From the NCBI GenBank assembly GCA_025996865.1, contig BNTV01000077.1, positions 1 to 23,935 of the forward strand: a stretch of 23,935 nucleotides of DNA, given 5' to 3'. Source of the stretch: Bacteroidia bacterium. GTDB taxonomy: Bacteria > Bacteroidota > Bacteroidia > Bacteroidales > Azobacteroidaceae. The notes beneath the pieces are model-generated. The model saw only the letters and a list, made by a program, of their open reading frames with translations. It did not search any database and was not told where the DNA came from. The position numbers and the translations under genes are program-made. Positions 15,243-23,009 of this stretch are shown piece after piece (position 1 is the first letter of the stretch; each line of letters begins with the position of its first letter).

Positions 15243-18200
15243 ATGGACAAAAAAGTTGTTTTAGTATTGGAAAACGGGATGACTTTCGATGGCTATTCAT
15301 TTGGCTACGAAGCTTCTGCGGCCGGTGAGGTCGTTTTCAATACTGCGATGGTAGGTTATCCGGAAAGCTTGACCGATCCTTCTTATTCCGGGCAAATTCT
15401 TACGGTAACTTATCCTTTGGTCGGAAATTATGGCGTTCCGGAAGATAATGTCATCAATGGACTTTCGCAATTTTACGAATCCGATAAGATCCAAGTCAGT
15501 GGTTTGATTATCTCCGAATATTCTCACGAATACAGCCATTGGAATGCTCGTAAAAGTCTGGGTGAATGGCTGAAAGAGCATAAAGTGCCCGGCATTTACG
15601 GCGTGGATACCCGTGCTTTGACAAAGCTAATCAGGGAAAAAGGGTCTATGTTGGGACGGATTGAACCCCTAAATCCCCTAAAGGGGACTTTGCCGCAGCA
15701 TGATGAACAAACTCACAGTCCCAACTCCCCCTTCAGGGGGCTGGGGGGTGCGGATTTCATCGATCCGAATCTCGAAAACCTCGTAGCCAAAGTCAGCTGT
15801 AAAGAAGTCTTGCGTTACGGAAATGGTTCTAAAACCATTGTTTTGGTCGATTGCGGCGTCAAACACAATATCGTTCGCTGCCTGTTGAAAAGGGATGTGA
15901 GCATCCTCCGCGTTCCATGGGATTATGATTTCAATACCTTAGAATACGACGGATTGTTTATTTCAAACGGTCCCGGCGATCCCGACTACTGCCGGACAAC
16001 TGTTGACCATATTCGGAAAGCCATGGAAATGGGCAAACCGATTTTCGGTATTTGTATGGGAAACCAACTTTTGGCAAAAGCCGGCGGCGCCTCGACTTTC
16101 AAACTGAAATACGGACATCGCAGCCACAATCAACCGGTTCGGATGGCCGACTCCGACAAATGTTTCATCACTTCGCAAAATCACGGCTTTGCCGTTGATA
16201 CCAATACGCTGGGAGAAGATTGGGAAGTCTTGTTCACCAATATGAACGACGGCACCAACGAAGGCGTCCGCCACAAAACGAAGCCTTGGTTTTCGGCACA
16301 GTTCCATCCTGAAGCGGCTTCCGGCCCTACGGATACCGAATTTCTTTTTGATATGTTTATAGATGTCATGGATGGGTGCACGGTGCACGGTACACGGTAC
16401 ACGACCGGAAATGAAAAACCGTACAATCTTGAACAGCCGCCTGCCGTGCACCATGCACCGTGTACCGTGTACCCGAAGAAGGTACTTCTTCTCGGTTCCG
16501 GCGCCCTGAAAATCGGCGAAGCCGGCGAATTCGACTATTCCGGCTCCCAAGCCTTGAAAGCGCTGAAAGAAGAAGGCATTTCCACTGTTTTAATCAATCC
16601 CAATATTGCCACGGTGCAAACTTCCGAAGGCGTAGCCGATAAGATTTATTTCTTGCCGGTCACTCCGTTTTTCGTGGAGAAAGTCATTGAAAAAGAGCGG
16701 CCGGACGGAATTTTGCTTTCCTTCGGCGGACAAACGGCTTTGAATTGTGGAGTTGCTCTTTACAAATCCGGGATTTTTGAGAAATACAACGTCCAGGTCT
16801 TAGGAACTCCCGTTCAATCGATTATTGATACGGAAGACCGGGAATTGTTCGTCAAGAAATTAGACCAAATCGACGTCAAATCCATTAAAAGTGTAGCCGT
16901 CGAATCCATTGACGGGGCTTTGCAAGCAGCGGAACAGTTGGGCTATCCCATCATCGTGCGTGCGGCTTACGCCTTGGGCGGCATGGGCAGCGGATTTTGC
17001 GACAATTCCGATGAATTGCGGATTTTGGCCGAAAAAGCTTTCAACTATTCCGGTCAACTGTTGATTGAAAAATCGCTGAAAGGATGGAAAGAGATTGAAT
17101 ATGAAGTAGTTCGCGATAAATATGATAACTGTATCACGGTTTGTAACATGGAAAACTTCGATCCGCTGGGAATCCATACCGGTGAAAGTATCGTTGTCGC
17201 TCCATCGCAAACTTTGACCAATCAGGAATATCACAAATTGCGGGAATTATCCATCCGTATCATCCGACACATCGGCATTGTGGGCGAATGTAACGTGCAA
17301 TACGCTTTTGACCCCGCTTCGGAAGATTACCGCGTGATTGAAGTGAACGCCCGTTTGAGCCGGTCTTCGGCTTTGGCGTCCAAAGCAACCGGTTATCCTT
17401 TGGCGTTTATCGCTGCAAAATTGGCTTTGGGACACGGTTTGCAGGATTTGAAAAACTCGGTTACCAAAACGACAACCGCTTTCTTTGAGCCGGCTTTGGA
17501 TTACATCGTCTGTAAAATCCCGCGCTGGGATTTGGGTAAATTCCAAGGCGTGTCGCAGGAAATCGGTTCGAGTATGAAAAGTGTGGGTGAAGTCATGTCC
17601 ATCGGACGCAGTTTTGAAGAAGTGATTCAGAAGGGATTACGGATGATTTCCCAAGGCATGCACGGATTTGTCGCCAACAAGGATTTGGAAACGGACGACA
17701 TCGACCGGGCGCTCGCCGAGCCGACCGACAAACGGATTTTCATCATTGCGCAAGCTTTGGAAGCCGGTTATTCCATCGACCGCATCCATGAATTGACAAA
17801 AATTGATTTGTGGTTTCTTCAAAAACTCCAACTGATTTATCAATGTTCGAAAGAAATTAAAAAATACCATTCCGTCGAGGAATTGCCGGAAGATTTGTTG
17901 CGGGTAGCCAAGCAAAAAGGTTTTTCCGACTTCCAGATTTCCAAACTTCTGTACGAAAATTCGGATATTGCGACTGATAAAAAAGCGCTTTTGCGTGCGC
18001 GACGCAAGGAAGCAGGCATCGTACCCGTTGTGAAACAAATTGATACCTTGGCTGCCGAATATCCGGCACAGACCAATTATTTGTATCTGACTTACAACGG
18101 TTCGGAAAACGATGTGCATTATTTGGGCGATAAACGTTCTGTAATCGTTTTAGGTTCGGGCGCTTACCGGATAGGAAGCAGCGTAGAATTTGACTGGTGC

Positions 18201-19679
18201 TCGGTTAATGCGCTTGAAACGATTCGCCGTCAAGGTTGGCGCGGCGTCATGATTAACTACAATCCGGAAACCGTATCAACCGATTACGATATGTGCGACC
18301 GCCTCTATTTCGACGAATTGACTTATGAGCGGGTAATGGACATTATCGAACTGGAAAATCCGCACGGCGTAGTCCTCTCCACCGGCGGACAAATCCCGAA
18401 CAACCTGGCGCTTTCGCTTGACCGCGCAGGCGTTCCGATTTTGGGAACTGCCGCTGCGAGTATCGACAACGCCGAAGACCGGCACAAATTTTCGTCCATG
18501 CTCGACCGTTTGGGAATCGACCAGCCGCGTTGGAAAGAATTGACTTCGTTGTCTGATATTGACAAATTCGTGGAAGAAGTCGGATTTCCTGTGTTGGTGC
18601 GGCCTTCGTATGTGCTTTCGGGCGCTGCGATGAACGTTTGCTCCAACCAGACCGAATTGGAACGTTTCCTGAAATTAGCGGCCAATGTTTCACAAAAACA
18701 TCCGGTAGTTGTCAGCGAGTTTATACAGAATGCCAAGGAAATAGAAATTGACGCAGTGGCCGACCACGGTGAAGTAATCAGTTACGCCATTTCGGAACAT
18801 ATCGAATTTGCCGGTGTCCATTCGGGTGATGCAACCATACAATTTCCACCGCAACGGCTTTATGTGGAAACAGTTCGCAAAGTCAAGCGAATCGCTAAGG
18901 AAATTGCTTCGGCGCTTCAAATCACCGGGCCTTTCAATATTCAATTCCTGGCGAAAGATAATGATATTAAAGTAATAGAATGTAACCTGCGCGCTTCGCG
19001 GAGTTTCCCGTTTGTATCCAAAGTGTTGAAGTTGAATTTCATCGAACTGGCTACAAGAATCATGTTGGGCGAAACGGTCGAACGGCCAAGCAAAAACGAA
19101 TTTGATTTGGATTATGTCGGAATCAAAGCTTCGCAATTCTCCTTTGCCCGATTGCAGAAGGCCGACCCGGTACTGGGCGTCGATATGGCTTCGACCGGAG
19201 AAGTGGGCTGCCTCGGCGATAGTTATTACGAAGCCGTGCTGAAATCCATGTTGTCCGTAGGAATGCAGATTCCCAAAAAGAATGTGTTGATTTCCAGCGG
19301 AACTTTACGGTCGAAAGTTGATACGGTGGAGGCTTGCCGTTTGTTGTGCGAAAAAGGTTATACGATTTATGCGACCGAGGGGACACATAAATTTTTGTCG
19401 GATAATCAAATACCTTCAATTCATGTGTGTCAGCCCAGCGAAAACGGAAAACCGAATGCGCTTGATATGATTCGCAACAAACAAATCGACTTGGTAATCA
19501 ATATTCCTAAAAACTTGACGGAAGGAGAGTTGTCGAATGGGTACAAAATCCGGCGCGGCGCGATTGATTTCAATATTCCGCTGTTCACGAATGCGCGGCT
19601 TGCTTCGGCTTTTATTCAGGCTTTTTGTTATATCGATATGAATAAAATCCCGATTAAAAGTTGGGACGAATATAAGTAG
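15243..19679 (+). CDS. carAB: Fused carbamoyl-phosphate synthase (CarA-CarB in one chain)
   Basis: This 1478-residue protein makes carbamoyl phosphate from glutamine, bicarbonate and ATP for pyrimidines and arginine. Residues 1-377 are the glutaminase subunit, with nucleophile Cys271 (FGICMGNQ) and His355/Glu357 (FHPEA). A linker of about 34 residues follows. From residue 412 the synthetase begins KKVLLLGSGALKIGEAGEFD, with two ATP-grasp halves (EVNARLSRSSALASKATGYP; IECNLRASRSFPFVSK) and a C-terminal allosteric domain. The synthetase resembles the eukaryotic CAD-type enzyme (GWKEIEYEVVRD, CNMENFDPLGIHTGESI). In most bacteria the two are separate genes. Two palindromic repeats lie in frame: 28 codons within CarA (residues 142-169) and most of the linker. 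The LOG gene follows after 3 bases. Confidence 0.93.
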   Translation: MDKKVVLVLENGMTFDGYSFGYEASAAGEVVFNTAMVGYPESLTDPSYSGQILTVTYPLVGNYGVPEDNVINGLSQFYESDKIQVSGLIISEYSHEYSHWNARKSLGEWLKEHKVPGIYGVDTRALTKLIREKGSMLGRIEPLNPLKGTLPQHDEQTHSPNSPFRGLGGADFIDPNLENLVAKVSCKEVLRYGNGSKTIVLVDCGVKHNIVRCLLKRDVSILRVPWDYDFNTLEYDGLFISNGPGDPDYCRTTVDHIRKAMEMGKPIFGICMGNQLLAKAGGASTFKLKYGHRSHNQPVRMADSDKCFITSQNHGFAVDTNTLGEDWEVLFTNMNDGTNEGVRHKTKPWFSAQFHPEAASGPTDTEFLFDMFIDVMDGCTVHGTRYTTGNEKPYNLEQPPAVHHAPCTVYPKKVLLLGSGALKIGEAGEFDYSGSQALKALKEEGISTVLINPNIATVQTSEGVADKIYFLPVTPFFVEKVIEKERPDGILLSFGGQTALNCGVALYKSGIFEKYNVQVLGTPVQSIIDTEDRELFVKKLDQIDVKSIKSVAVESIDGALQAAEQLGYPIIVRAAYALGGMGSGFCDNSDELRILAEKAFNYSGQLLIEKSLKGWKEIEYEVVRDKYDNCITVCNMENFDPLGIHTGESIVVAPSQTLTNQEYHKLRELSIRIIRHIGIVGECNVQYAFDPASEDYRVIEVNARLSRSSALASKATGYPLAFIAAKLALGHGLQDLKNSVTKTTTAFFEPALDYIVCKIPRWDLGKFQGVSQEIGSSMKSVGEVMSIGRSFEEVIQKGLRMISQGMHGFVANKDLETDDIDRALAEPTDKRIFIIAQALEAGYSIDRIHELTKIDLWFLQKLQLIYQCSKEIKKYHSVEELPEDLLRVAKQKGFSDFQISKLLYENSDIATDKKALLRARRKEAGIVPVVKQIDTLAAEYPAQTNYLYLTYNGSENDVHYLGDKRSVIVLGSGAYRIGSSVEFDWCSVNALETIRRQGWRGVMINYNPETVSTDYDMCDRLYFDELTYERVMDIIELENPHGVVLSTGGQIPNNLALSLDRAGVPILGTAAASIDNAEDRHKFSSMLDRLGIDQPRWKELTSLSDIDKFVEEVGFPVLVRPSYVLSGAAMNVCSNQTELERFLKLAANVSQKHPVVVSEFIQNAKEIEIDAVADHGEVISYAISEHIEFAGVHSGDATIQFPPQRLYVETVRKVKRIAKEIASALQITGPFNIQFLAKDNDIKVIECNLRASRSFPFVSKVLKLNFIELATRIMLGETVERPSKNEFDLDYVGIKASQFSFARLQKADPVLGVDMASTGEVGCLGDSYYEAVLKSMLSVGMQIPKKNVLISSGTLRSKVDTVEACRLLCEKGYTIYATEGTHKFLSDNQIPSIHVCQPSENGKPNALDMIRNKQIDLVINIPKNLTEGELSNGYKIRRGAIDFNIPLFTNARLASAFIQAFCYIDMNKIPIKSWDEYK
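15666..15749 (+). repeat. 84-bp palindromic repeat element inserted in frame inside CarA
   Basis: The left arm CCCCTAAATCCCCTAAAGGG (15666-15685) is an imperfect inverted match to the right arm ending CCCCCTTCAGGGGGCTGG and GGGGT (15727-15749). The centre is not palindromic. It is exactly 28 codons and adds a Pro/Gly-rich stretch between GRIE and DFIDPNLENLVAKVS where CarA proteins normally have a short loop. Repeats of this CCCCTAAA type are familiar between genes in Bacteroidota, which is a recollection and not a search result. Confidence 0.75.
16374..16474 (+). repeat. 101-bp inverted repeat forming the CarA-CarB linker
   Basis: The left arm 16374-16403 and right arm 16445-16474 are 30-base inverted copies agreeing at 25 positions. 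Each arm is four tandem 7-mers of the form GGTRCAC (one GGTGCAT). The 41 bases between are single copy. Translated, it gives the Cys/His/Thr-rich linker DGCTVHGTRYTTGNEKPY to AVHHAPCTVYP, unlike either subunit. Confidence 0.85.
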
Positions 19680-19682
19680 GAT

Positions 19683-20258
19683 ATGTCTCAAAACACGAAT
19701 GTAAATACAATAACCGTTTATGCTTCTTCAAGTCCGGATATTGCTCCGGTTTATTTCGAAGCGGCGAAGGATTTGGGTGAACGAATGGCTGCACTCGGTA
19801 TTACCTGTATCAATGGCGCCGGAAATAACGGTCTGATGGCTGCTGTCACCGATGCTGTTCTGGCAAAAGGCGGAAGAGTTTATGGGATTATTCCCCGGTT
19901 TATGATTGATAAAGGTTGGATTCACCCCGACATTCAGGATTTGACCGTCACATCCGACATGCACACGCGAAAACAAATTATGGCGCGGGAATCGGATGCT
20001 TGTATCGCTTTGCCGGGTGGTATCGGAACATTGGAAGAATTGTTGGAAATCATCACCTGGAAACAATTGAGTTTGTACACAAATCCGGTAATTATCCTGA
20101 ATACCAACGGATTTTACAATTCTCTCTTGGAATTGTTGCAAAAAATTGATGCGGAGAATTTTTTACCTCACAAAACAGCCGATATGTGGATGGTGGCAAA
20201 CACGCCTGAAGAAGCATTGAACTTGATTTTCGAGCAGAAAAAAGGAAGTAATAAATAA
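19683..20258 (+). CDS. LOG-family protein (TIGR00730), putative nucleotide 5'-monophosphate phosphoribohydrolase
   Basis: This 191-residue protein has the LOG/Rossmann fold. The family motif PGGIGTLEE is at residues 111-119 with TWKQLSLY following. The partner motif, usually GGGxxGLM, reads GAGNNGLM at 46-53. HTRKQIM carries the conserved basic residues 96-98. Family members release ribose 5-phosphate from nucleoside monophosphates such as cytokinin or AMP/CMP, and the in vivo substrate in this group is not settled. It starts 3 bases after the carAB stop and ends 2 bases before DUF4271, so it is cotranscribed. Confidence 0.88.
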   Translation: MSQNTNVNTITVYASSSPDIAPVYFEAAKDLGERMAALGITCINGAGNNGLMAAVTDAVLAKGGRVYGIIPRFMIDKGWIHPDIQDLTVTSDMHTRKQIMARESDACIALPGGIGTLEELLEIITWKQLSLYTNPVIILNTNGFYNSLLELLQKIDAENFLPHKTADMWMVANTPEEALNLIFEQKKGSNK

Positions 20259-20260
20259 GA

Positions 20261-20986
20261 ATGGACAATTTACTGTTCCTGACAGAAGAACCGATTGCAG
20301 GAAGGGCTCAAACCCAAAATATGGGTTTTATTCTCTTCTTGGTTTGCTTTTTTATCCTGATTTATCAAGTCAGCAAAAACTCAAAATTGTTGCTTGCGAT
20401 GGCAGATAAATTGTTCGGAAATAGAACCCAAACTACTACCGGTATGATATTTGCCGGCGAATCTCCGAATATATTGCTTTTCTGCATACAAACCATTTTG
20501 CTGACTTCGATCATCGTTTATTGCAATGCTTTGAATAATGAGGTTTTCCATGTCGAATCGCCTTCCGGAATGTTTATCTTTTTGGGATTTGCAATTCTTT
20601 TGCTAAGTCTTTTTATCGGTTACAAATATCTGACTTATTCTTTTATAGGATACGTTTTTTTTGACAAAGAATCGGAACAACGATGGAACGATACTTTTTC
20701 TTCTGCCATTTGCCTGAGCGGAATCATTTTATTTTTTCCGGTACTGTTTTTATTTTATGTTGGTCAAATTTATACGTATGGTTTTTATTTTGTCCTAATA
20801 TACTTCATTTTTATTCAAATTGTATTGTTATATAGGCAATTTGTGCTATTTTTCAACAAAAAAAGCAGTTTGCTTTATTTTATTTTGTACCTTTGCACCC
20901 AGGAAATCATACCTTTGTTTCTTTTATACAAAGGATTCGTTTATTTGTTTTTAATGCAAAAGGATAGTTTATGGACTCAAATATAA
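20261..20986 (+). CDS. DUF4271 multi-span membrane protein
   Basis: The 241-residue protein has about six hydrophobic segments, at residues about 22-39, 70-90, 102-125, 145-170, 172-192 and 202-230. The pattern (YKYLTYSFIGYVFFDKE in the middle, then FFPVLFLFYVG) matches the Bacteroidota-specific DUF4271 family, whose function is unknown. Members are commonly found just before hemD, as here: its stop lies 16 bases inside the hemD gene. The cell location is predicted to be the inner membrane. Confidence 0.8.
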   Translation: MDNLLFLTEEPIAGRAQTQNMGFILFLVCFFILIYQVSKNSKLLLAMADKLFGNRTQTTTGMIFAGESPNILLFCIQTILLTSIIVYCNALNNEVFHVESPSGMFIFLGFAILLLSLFIGYKYLTYSFIGYVFFDKESEQRWNDTFSSAICLSGIILFFPVLFLFYVGQIYTYGFYFVLIYFIFIQIVLLYRQFVLFFNKKSSLLYFILYLCTQEIIPLFLLYKGFVYLFLMQKDSLWTQI

Positions 20987-21741
20987 AGAAAATTCTGGTT
21001 TCTCAGCCTGATCCGAAGACAGAAAAGTCGCCTTATCATGACATTGCTGAAAAATATGGCGTCCAGGTTGTTTTCCGGCCGTTTATAAGAATAGATTCGG
21101 TTTCTGCGAAGGAATTTCGTACCCAGAGAATCAATGTTTTAGACCATTCGGCAGTTATTTTTACCGCAAAAACGGCTATTGATCATTTTTTCCGTTTGTG
21201 CGAAGAACTTCGGGTACAAATACCCGAAACAATGAAGTATTTTTGTGTTACGGAAGCGATTGCGGTTTATCTCCAAAAGTATATCATTTTCCGGAAAAGG
21301 AAGATTTTCTATCCCGGTTCTTCCCGGATTGAGGATTTAATTATATATATCAACAAACATAACAAAGAACGTTTTTTGGTTCCCGTATCGGATGTCCACA
21401 AAGAAGATATATTTAAATCGTTGGACGACAAAAAGATAAAATATACAAAAGCCATTATGTATCGGACTGTAAGCAATGACTTTACTCCCGATGAGGCTTT
21501 TGATTACAATATTCTTTTGTTCTTTTCGCCGGCAGGAATTGCTTCTTTATTGAAAAATTTCCCCAATTTCGATCAAAACGGAACAGCTATCGGAACTTTC
21601 GGCCCGACGACTGCCAAAGCCGTTCGTGACGCCGGTTTGCGTTTGGATATAGAAGCGCCGAACCCGCAGGCTCCTTCCATGACCGCTGCGTTGGAGCAAT
21701 ATTTGAAGACTGTAATGAAACCTGCAAAAGGCAAAAAATAA
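20971..21741 (+). CDS. hemD: Uroporphyrinogen-III synthase
   Basis: This 256-residue HemD-family protein would close and invert ring D of hydroxymethylbilane in haem/sirohaem synthesis. It has two Rossmann-like lobes. The first includes IKKILVSQPDP and AVIFTAKTAIDHFF; the second includes ILLFFSPAGIASLLKNFP and GTFGPTTAKAVRDAGLRLDI, the best-conserved HemD block. The C-terminal tail is basic. It overlaps DUF4271 and lies 5 bases ahead of rnpA, the usual order in Bacteroidales. Confidence 0.88.
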   Translation: MDSNIKKILVSQPDPKTEKSPYHDIAEKYGVQVVFRPFIRIDSVSAKEFRTQRINVLDHSAVIFTAKTAIDHFFRLCEELRVQIPETMKYFCVTEAIAVYLQKYIIFRKRKIFYPGSSRIEDLIIYINKHNKERFLVPVSDVHKEDIFKSLDDKKIKYTKAIMYRTVSNDFTPDEAFDYNILLFFSPAGIASLLKNFPNFDQNGTAIGTFGPTTAKAVRDAGLRLDIEAPNPQAPSMTAALEQYLKTVMKPAKGKK

Positions 21742-21746
21742 ATCCT

Positions 21747-22133
21747 TTGGATAACAAGCAGACTTTTCGGAAAAAAGAGCGGATTTTCAAGCAAAAAGAA
21801 ATGGATCTTTTGTTTGAAAAAGGGATTTCTTTTATCGCTTATCCTTTGCGCGTAGTTTATGTTGAACAGCAACCGGTTTCCGGGGCGGAGGCGGCTGTTT
21901 TGATCAGCGTTCCCAAGAGAAGATTCAAGCGGGCTGTGCACAGAAATCGTGTCAAGCGGTTGATTCGGGAGGCGTATCGTTTGAATAAACAGGCGCTTTT
22001 GCAAAGTTTGCGGGAAAGGGAGACAGGTTTGTTGATTGGGTTTTTGTTTGTGGGGAATGAGATGCCGGAGTGGAAGACGATTGAAGCGGCGGTGGTGAAG
22101 GGTTTGGTGGCTTTAACTCAAAGTGGGGTTTAA
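21747..22133 (+). CDS. rnpA: Ribonuclease P protein component
   Basis: The 128-residue basic protein supports RNase P RNA in 5' maturation of tRNAs. The RNR motif RNRVKRLIREAYR is at residues 66-78, after FPLRVVY-like (YPLRVVY) and VLISVPKRRFKRAVH segments. The apparent start is TTG at 21747; no in-frame ATG precedes the conserved TFRKKERIFKQKEMD region. It is the last gene of the carAB operon. In related genomes yidD usually follows, but here hicB lies tail-to-tail with it. The last 87 coding-strand bases before the final GGGGTTTAA are repeated at 22923-23009, which could reflect an insertion that altered the last residues (LTQSGV here, LTQS in the copy). Confidence 0.92.
   Translation: MDNKQTFRKKERIFKQKEMDLLFEKGISFIAYPLRVVYVEQQPVSGAEAAVLISVPKRRFKRAVHRNRVKRLIREAYRLNKQALLQSLRERETGLLIGFLFVGNEMPEWKTIEAAVVKGLVALTQSGV
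22038..22124 (+). repeat. 87-bp direct repeat, copy A, inside the rnpA 3' end
   Basis: Identical to 22923-23009 except one base (position 22080 A against 22965 G). It encodes rnpA residues from GFLFVGNEMPEWKT to LTQS. The two copies bracket hicA-hicB and 798 bases in total. Confidence 0.95.
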
Positions 22134-22160
22134 AAAGCCCGAAAGTTTATTTTCCGGGCT
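22131..22160 (-). terminator. Terminator between rnpA and hicB, mainly for hicA-hicB
   Basis: AGCCCGAAA (22136-22144) pairs with TTTCCGGGCT (22151-22160) with one bulged base. On the minus strand the stem is followed by TTTTTA, a proper intrinsic terminator 20 bases after the hicB stop. On the plus strand it may help end the rnpA transcript but lacks a T-run. Confidence 0.75.
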
Positions 22161-22180
22161 TCCGGTTGTACAAATGTATA

Positions 22181-22585
22181 TCAGAGCCTTACGGCTGCCA
22201 ATTCATTTCCAAGTAAATTGATTGAATATTGTATTTTCTTTGTTTGCCTTTCGGAAGCAAATGTAATTTTATTTTTATATTGGCGCAATAAAGAGGCATT
22301 AATACCCGCTTTTTTTGCTAAATTGGTTATATTCAAACAATCGAAATAGTTGAAGAAAGAAGCCAAATCGTATTTGTATTCGAATTCAGGATTATTGATT
22401 TCTTTTGGAACCGGCTTTCCGGTTTCTTTATACATGGCTACATAATCATTAATTGCATCCTGTAAATTAGCTTTTGCTTCTTCTACCGAATTACCTTGTG
22501 CACTAATATTATGCTTCTTTGCATTGGTAACATATATGCTATATGTCCCATTGTCCCATAATTCAACGATAGCTTTTAGTTTCAT
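22181..22585 (-). CDS. hicB: HicB-family antitoxin
   Basis: The 134-residue protein has the HicB layout. An N-terminal partial RNase H-like fold (KAIVELWDNGTYSIYVTNAK, SVEEAKANLQDAINDYVAMY) would bind and mask HicA. A C-terminal helix-turn-helix-like part (CLNITNLAKKAGINASLLRQ YKNK) could bind the operator. It follows hicA, the common order, with 35 bases between them. It ends 20 bases from a terminator that separates it from rnpA. Confidence 0.85.
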   Translation of the reverse strand: MKLKAIVELWDNGTYSIYVTNAKKHNISAQGNSVEEAKANLQDAINDYVAMYKETGKPVPKEINNPEFEYKYDLASFFNYFDCLNITNLAKKAGINASLLRQYKNKITFASERQTKKIQYSINLLGNELAAVRL

Positions 22586-22614
22586 ATAAAAAAAATTTAA
22601 TTTTGTACAAATGT

Positions 22615-22635
22615 GCAGGGCTATTTTAGCCCTGC
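22615..22635 (-). promoter_or_regulatory. Perfect hairpin over the hicA stop codon
   Basis: GCAGGGCTA (22615-22623) and TAGCCCTGC (22627-22635) form a perfect 9-bp stem with a 3-base loop covering the last codons and stop of hicA. No T-run follows, so it is not a normal terminator. It may tune hicB translation or mRNA stability. Confidence 0.5.
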
Positions 22636-22806
22636 ATCCTTAGACATACCGTGAAGCGTTCCTCCTTTCAGTTCTTGACTTTGATGTCTCGAAACCCTGA
22701 AATACTTTTTAGTAACAGGACTATACCAAACATCATGCTCTTTGCCGTGACTTACAAAGTAACAACCTACATCGGCAGCCTTTCTAAGAAACTCTGATGT
22801 TTTCAT
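22621..22806 (-). CDS. hicA: HicA-family mRNA interferase toxin
   Basis: This 61-residue double-stranded-RNA-binding-like toxin matches HicA: MKTSEFLRKAADVGCYFVSH, then GKEHDVWYSP with the catalytic His24, then RVSRHQSQELKGGTLHGMSK with the basic residues and the GTLxxIxK-like end. HicA cleaves mRNA and tmRNA. The ATG at 22806 is preferred over one four codons upstream (22818) because the family starts here and the promoter at 22829-22860 would leave only a few bases before 22818. It is cotranscribed with hicB. Confidence 0.88.
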   Translation of the reverse strand: MKTSEFLRKAADVGCYFVSHGKEHDVWYSPVTKKYFRVSRHQSQELKGGTLHGMSKDAGLK

Positions 22807-22828
22807 ATCAAAGATCATTTGTACGGGG

Positions 22829-22860
22829 CAAAGGTAGGTTTTATTTTTTATTTTGCCAAA
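22829..22860 (-). promoter_or_regulatory. Bacteroidota promoter of hicA-hicB
   Basis: Minus-strand TTTG (22860-22857), 20-base spacer, TACCTTTG (22836-22829). It lies between hicA and the second rnpA repeat copy, so the TA pair carries its own promoter within the bracketed segment. Confidence 0.8.
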
Positions 22861-22922
22861 TTTTTATAACGAATTTGTTATATCTTATGAAATAACCTGC
22901 ATTTTCGGCAATACTGAGTTGA

Positions 22923-23009
22923 GGGTTTTTGTTTGTGGGGAATGAGATGCCGGAGTGGAAGACGGTTGAAGCGGCGGTGGTGAAGGGTTTGGTGGCTTTA
23001 ACTCAAAGT
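22923..23009 (+). repeat. 87-bp direct repeat, copy B: detached rnpA 3' end
   Basis: 86 of 87 bases match rnpA 22038-22124. In the rnpA frame it reads to LTQS and then TGA, so it holds a usable gene end, but nothing upstream of it encodes the rest of RnpA. Its last 12 bases overlap the 3' end of the convergent antitoxin-like gene. Confidence 0.95.
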
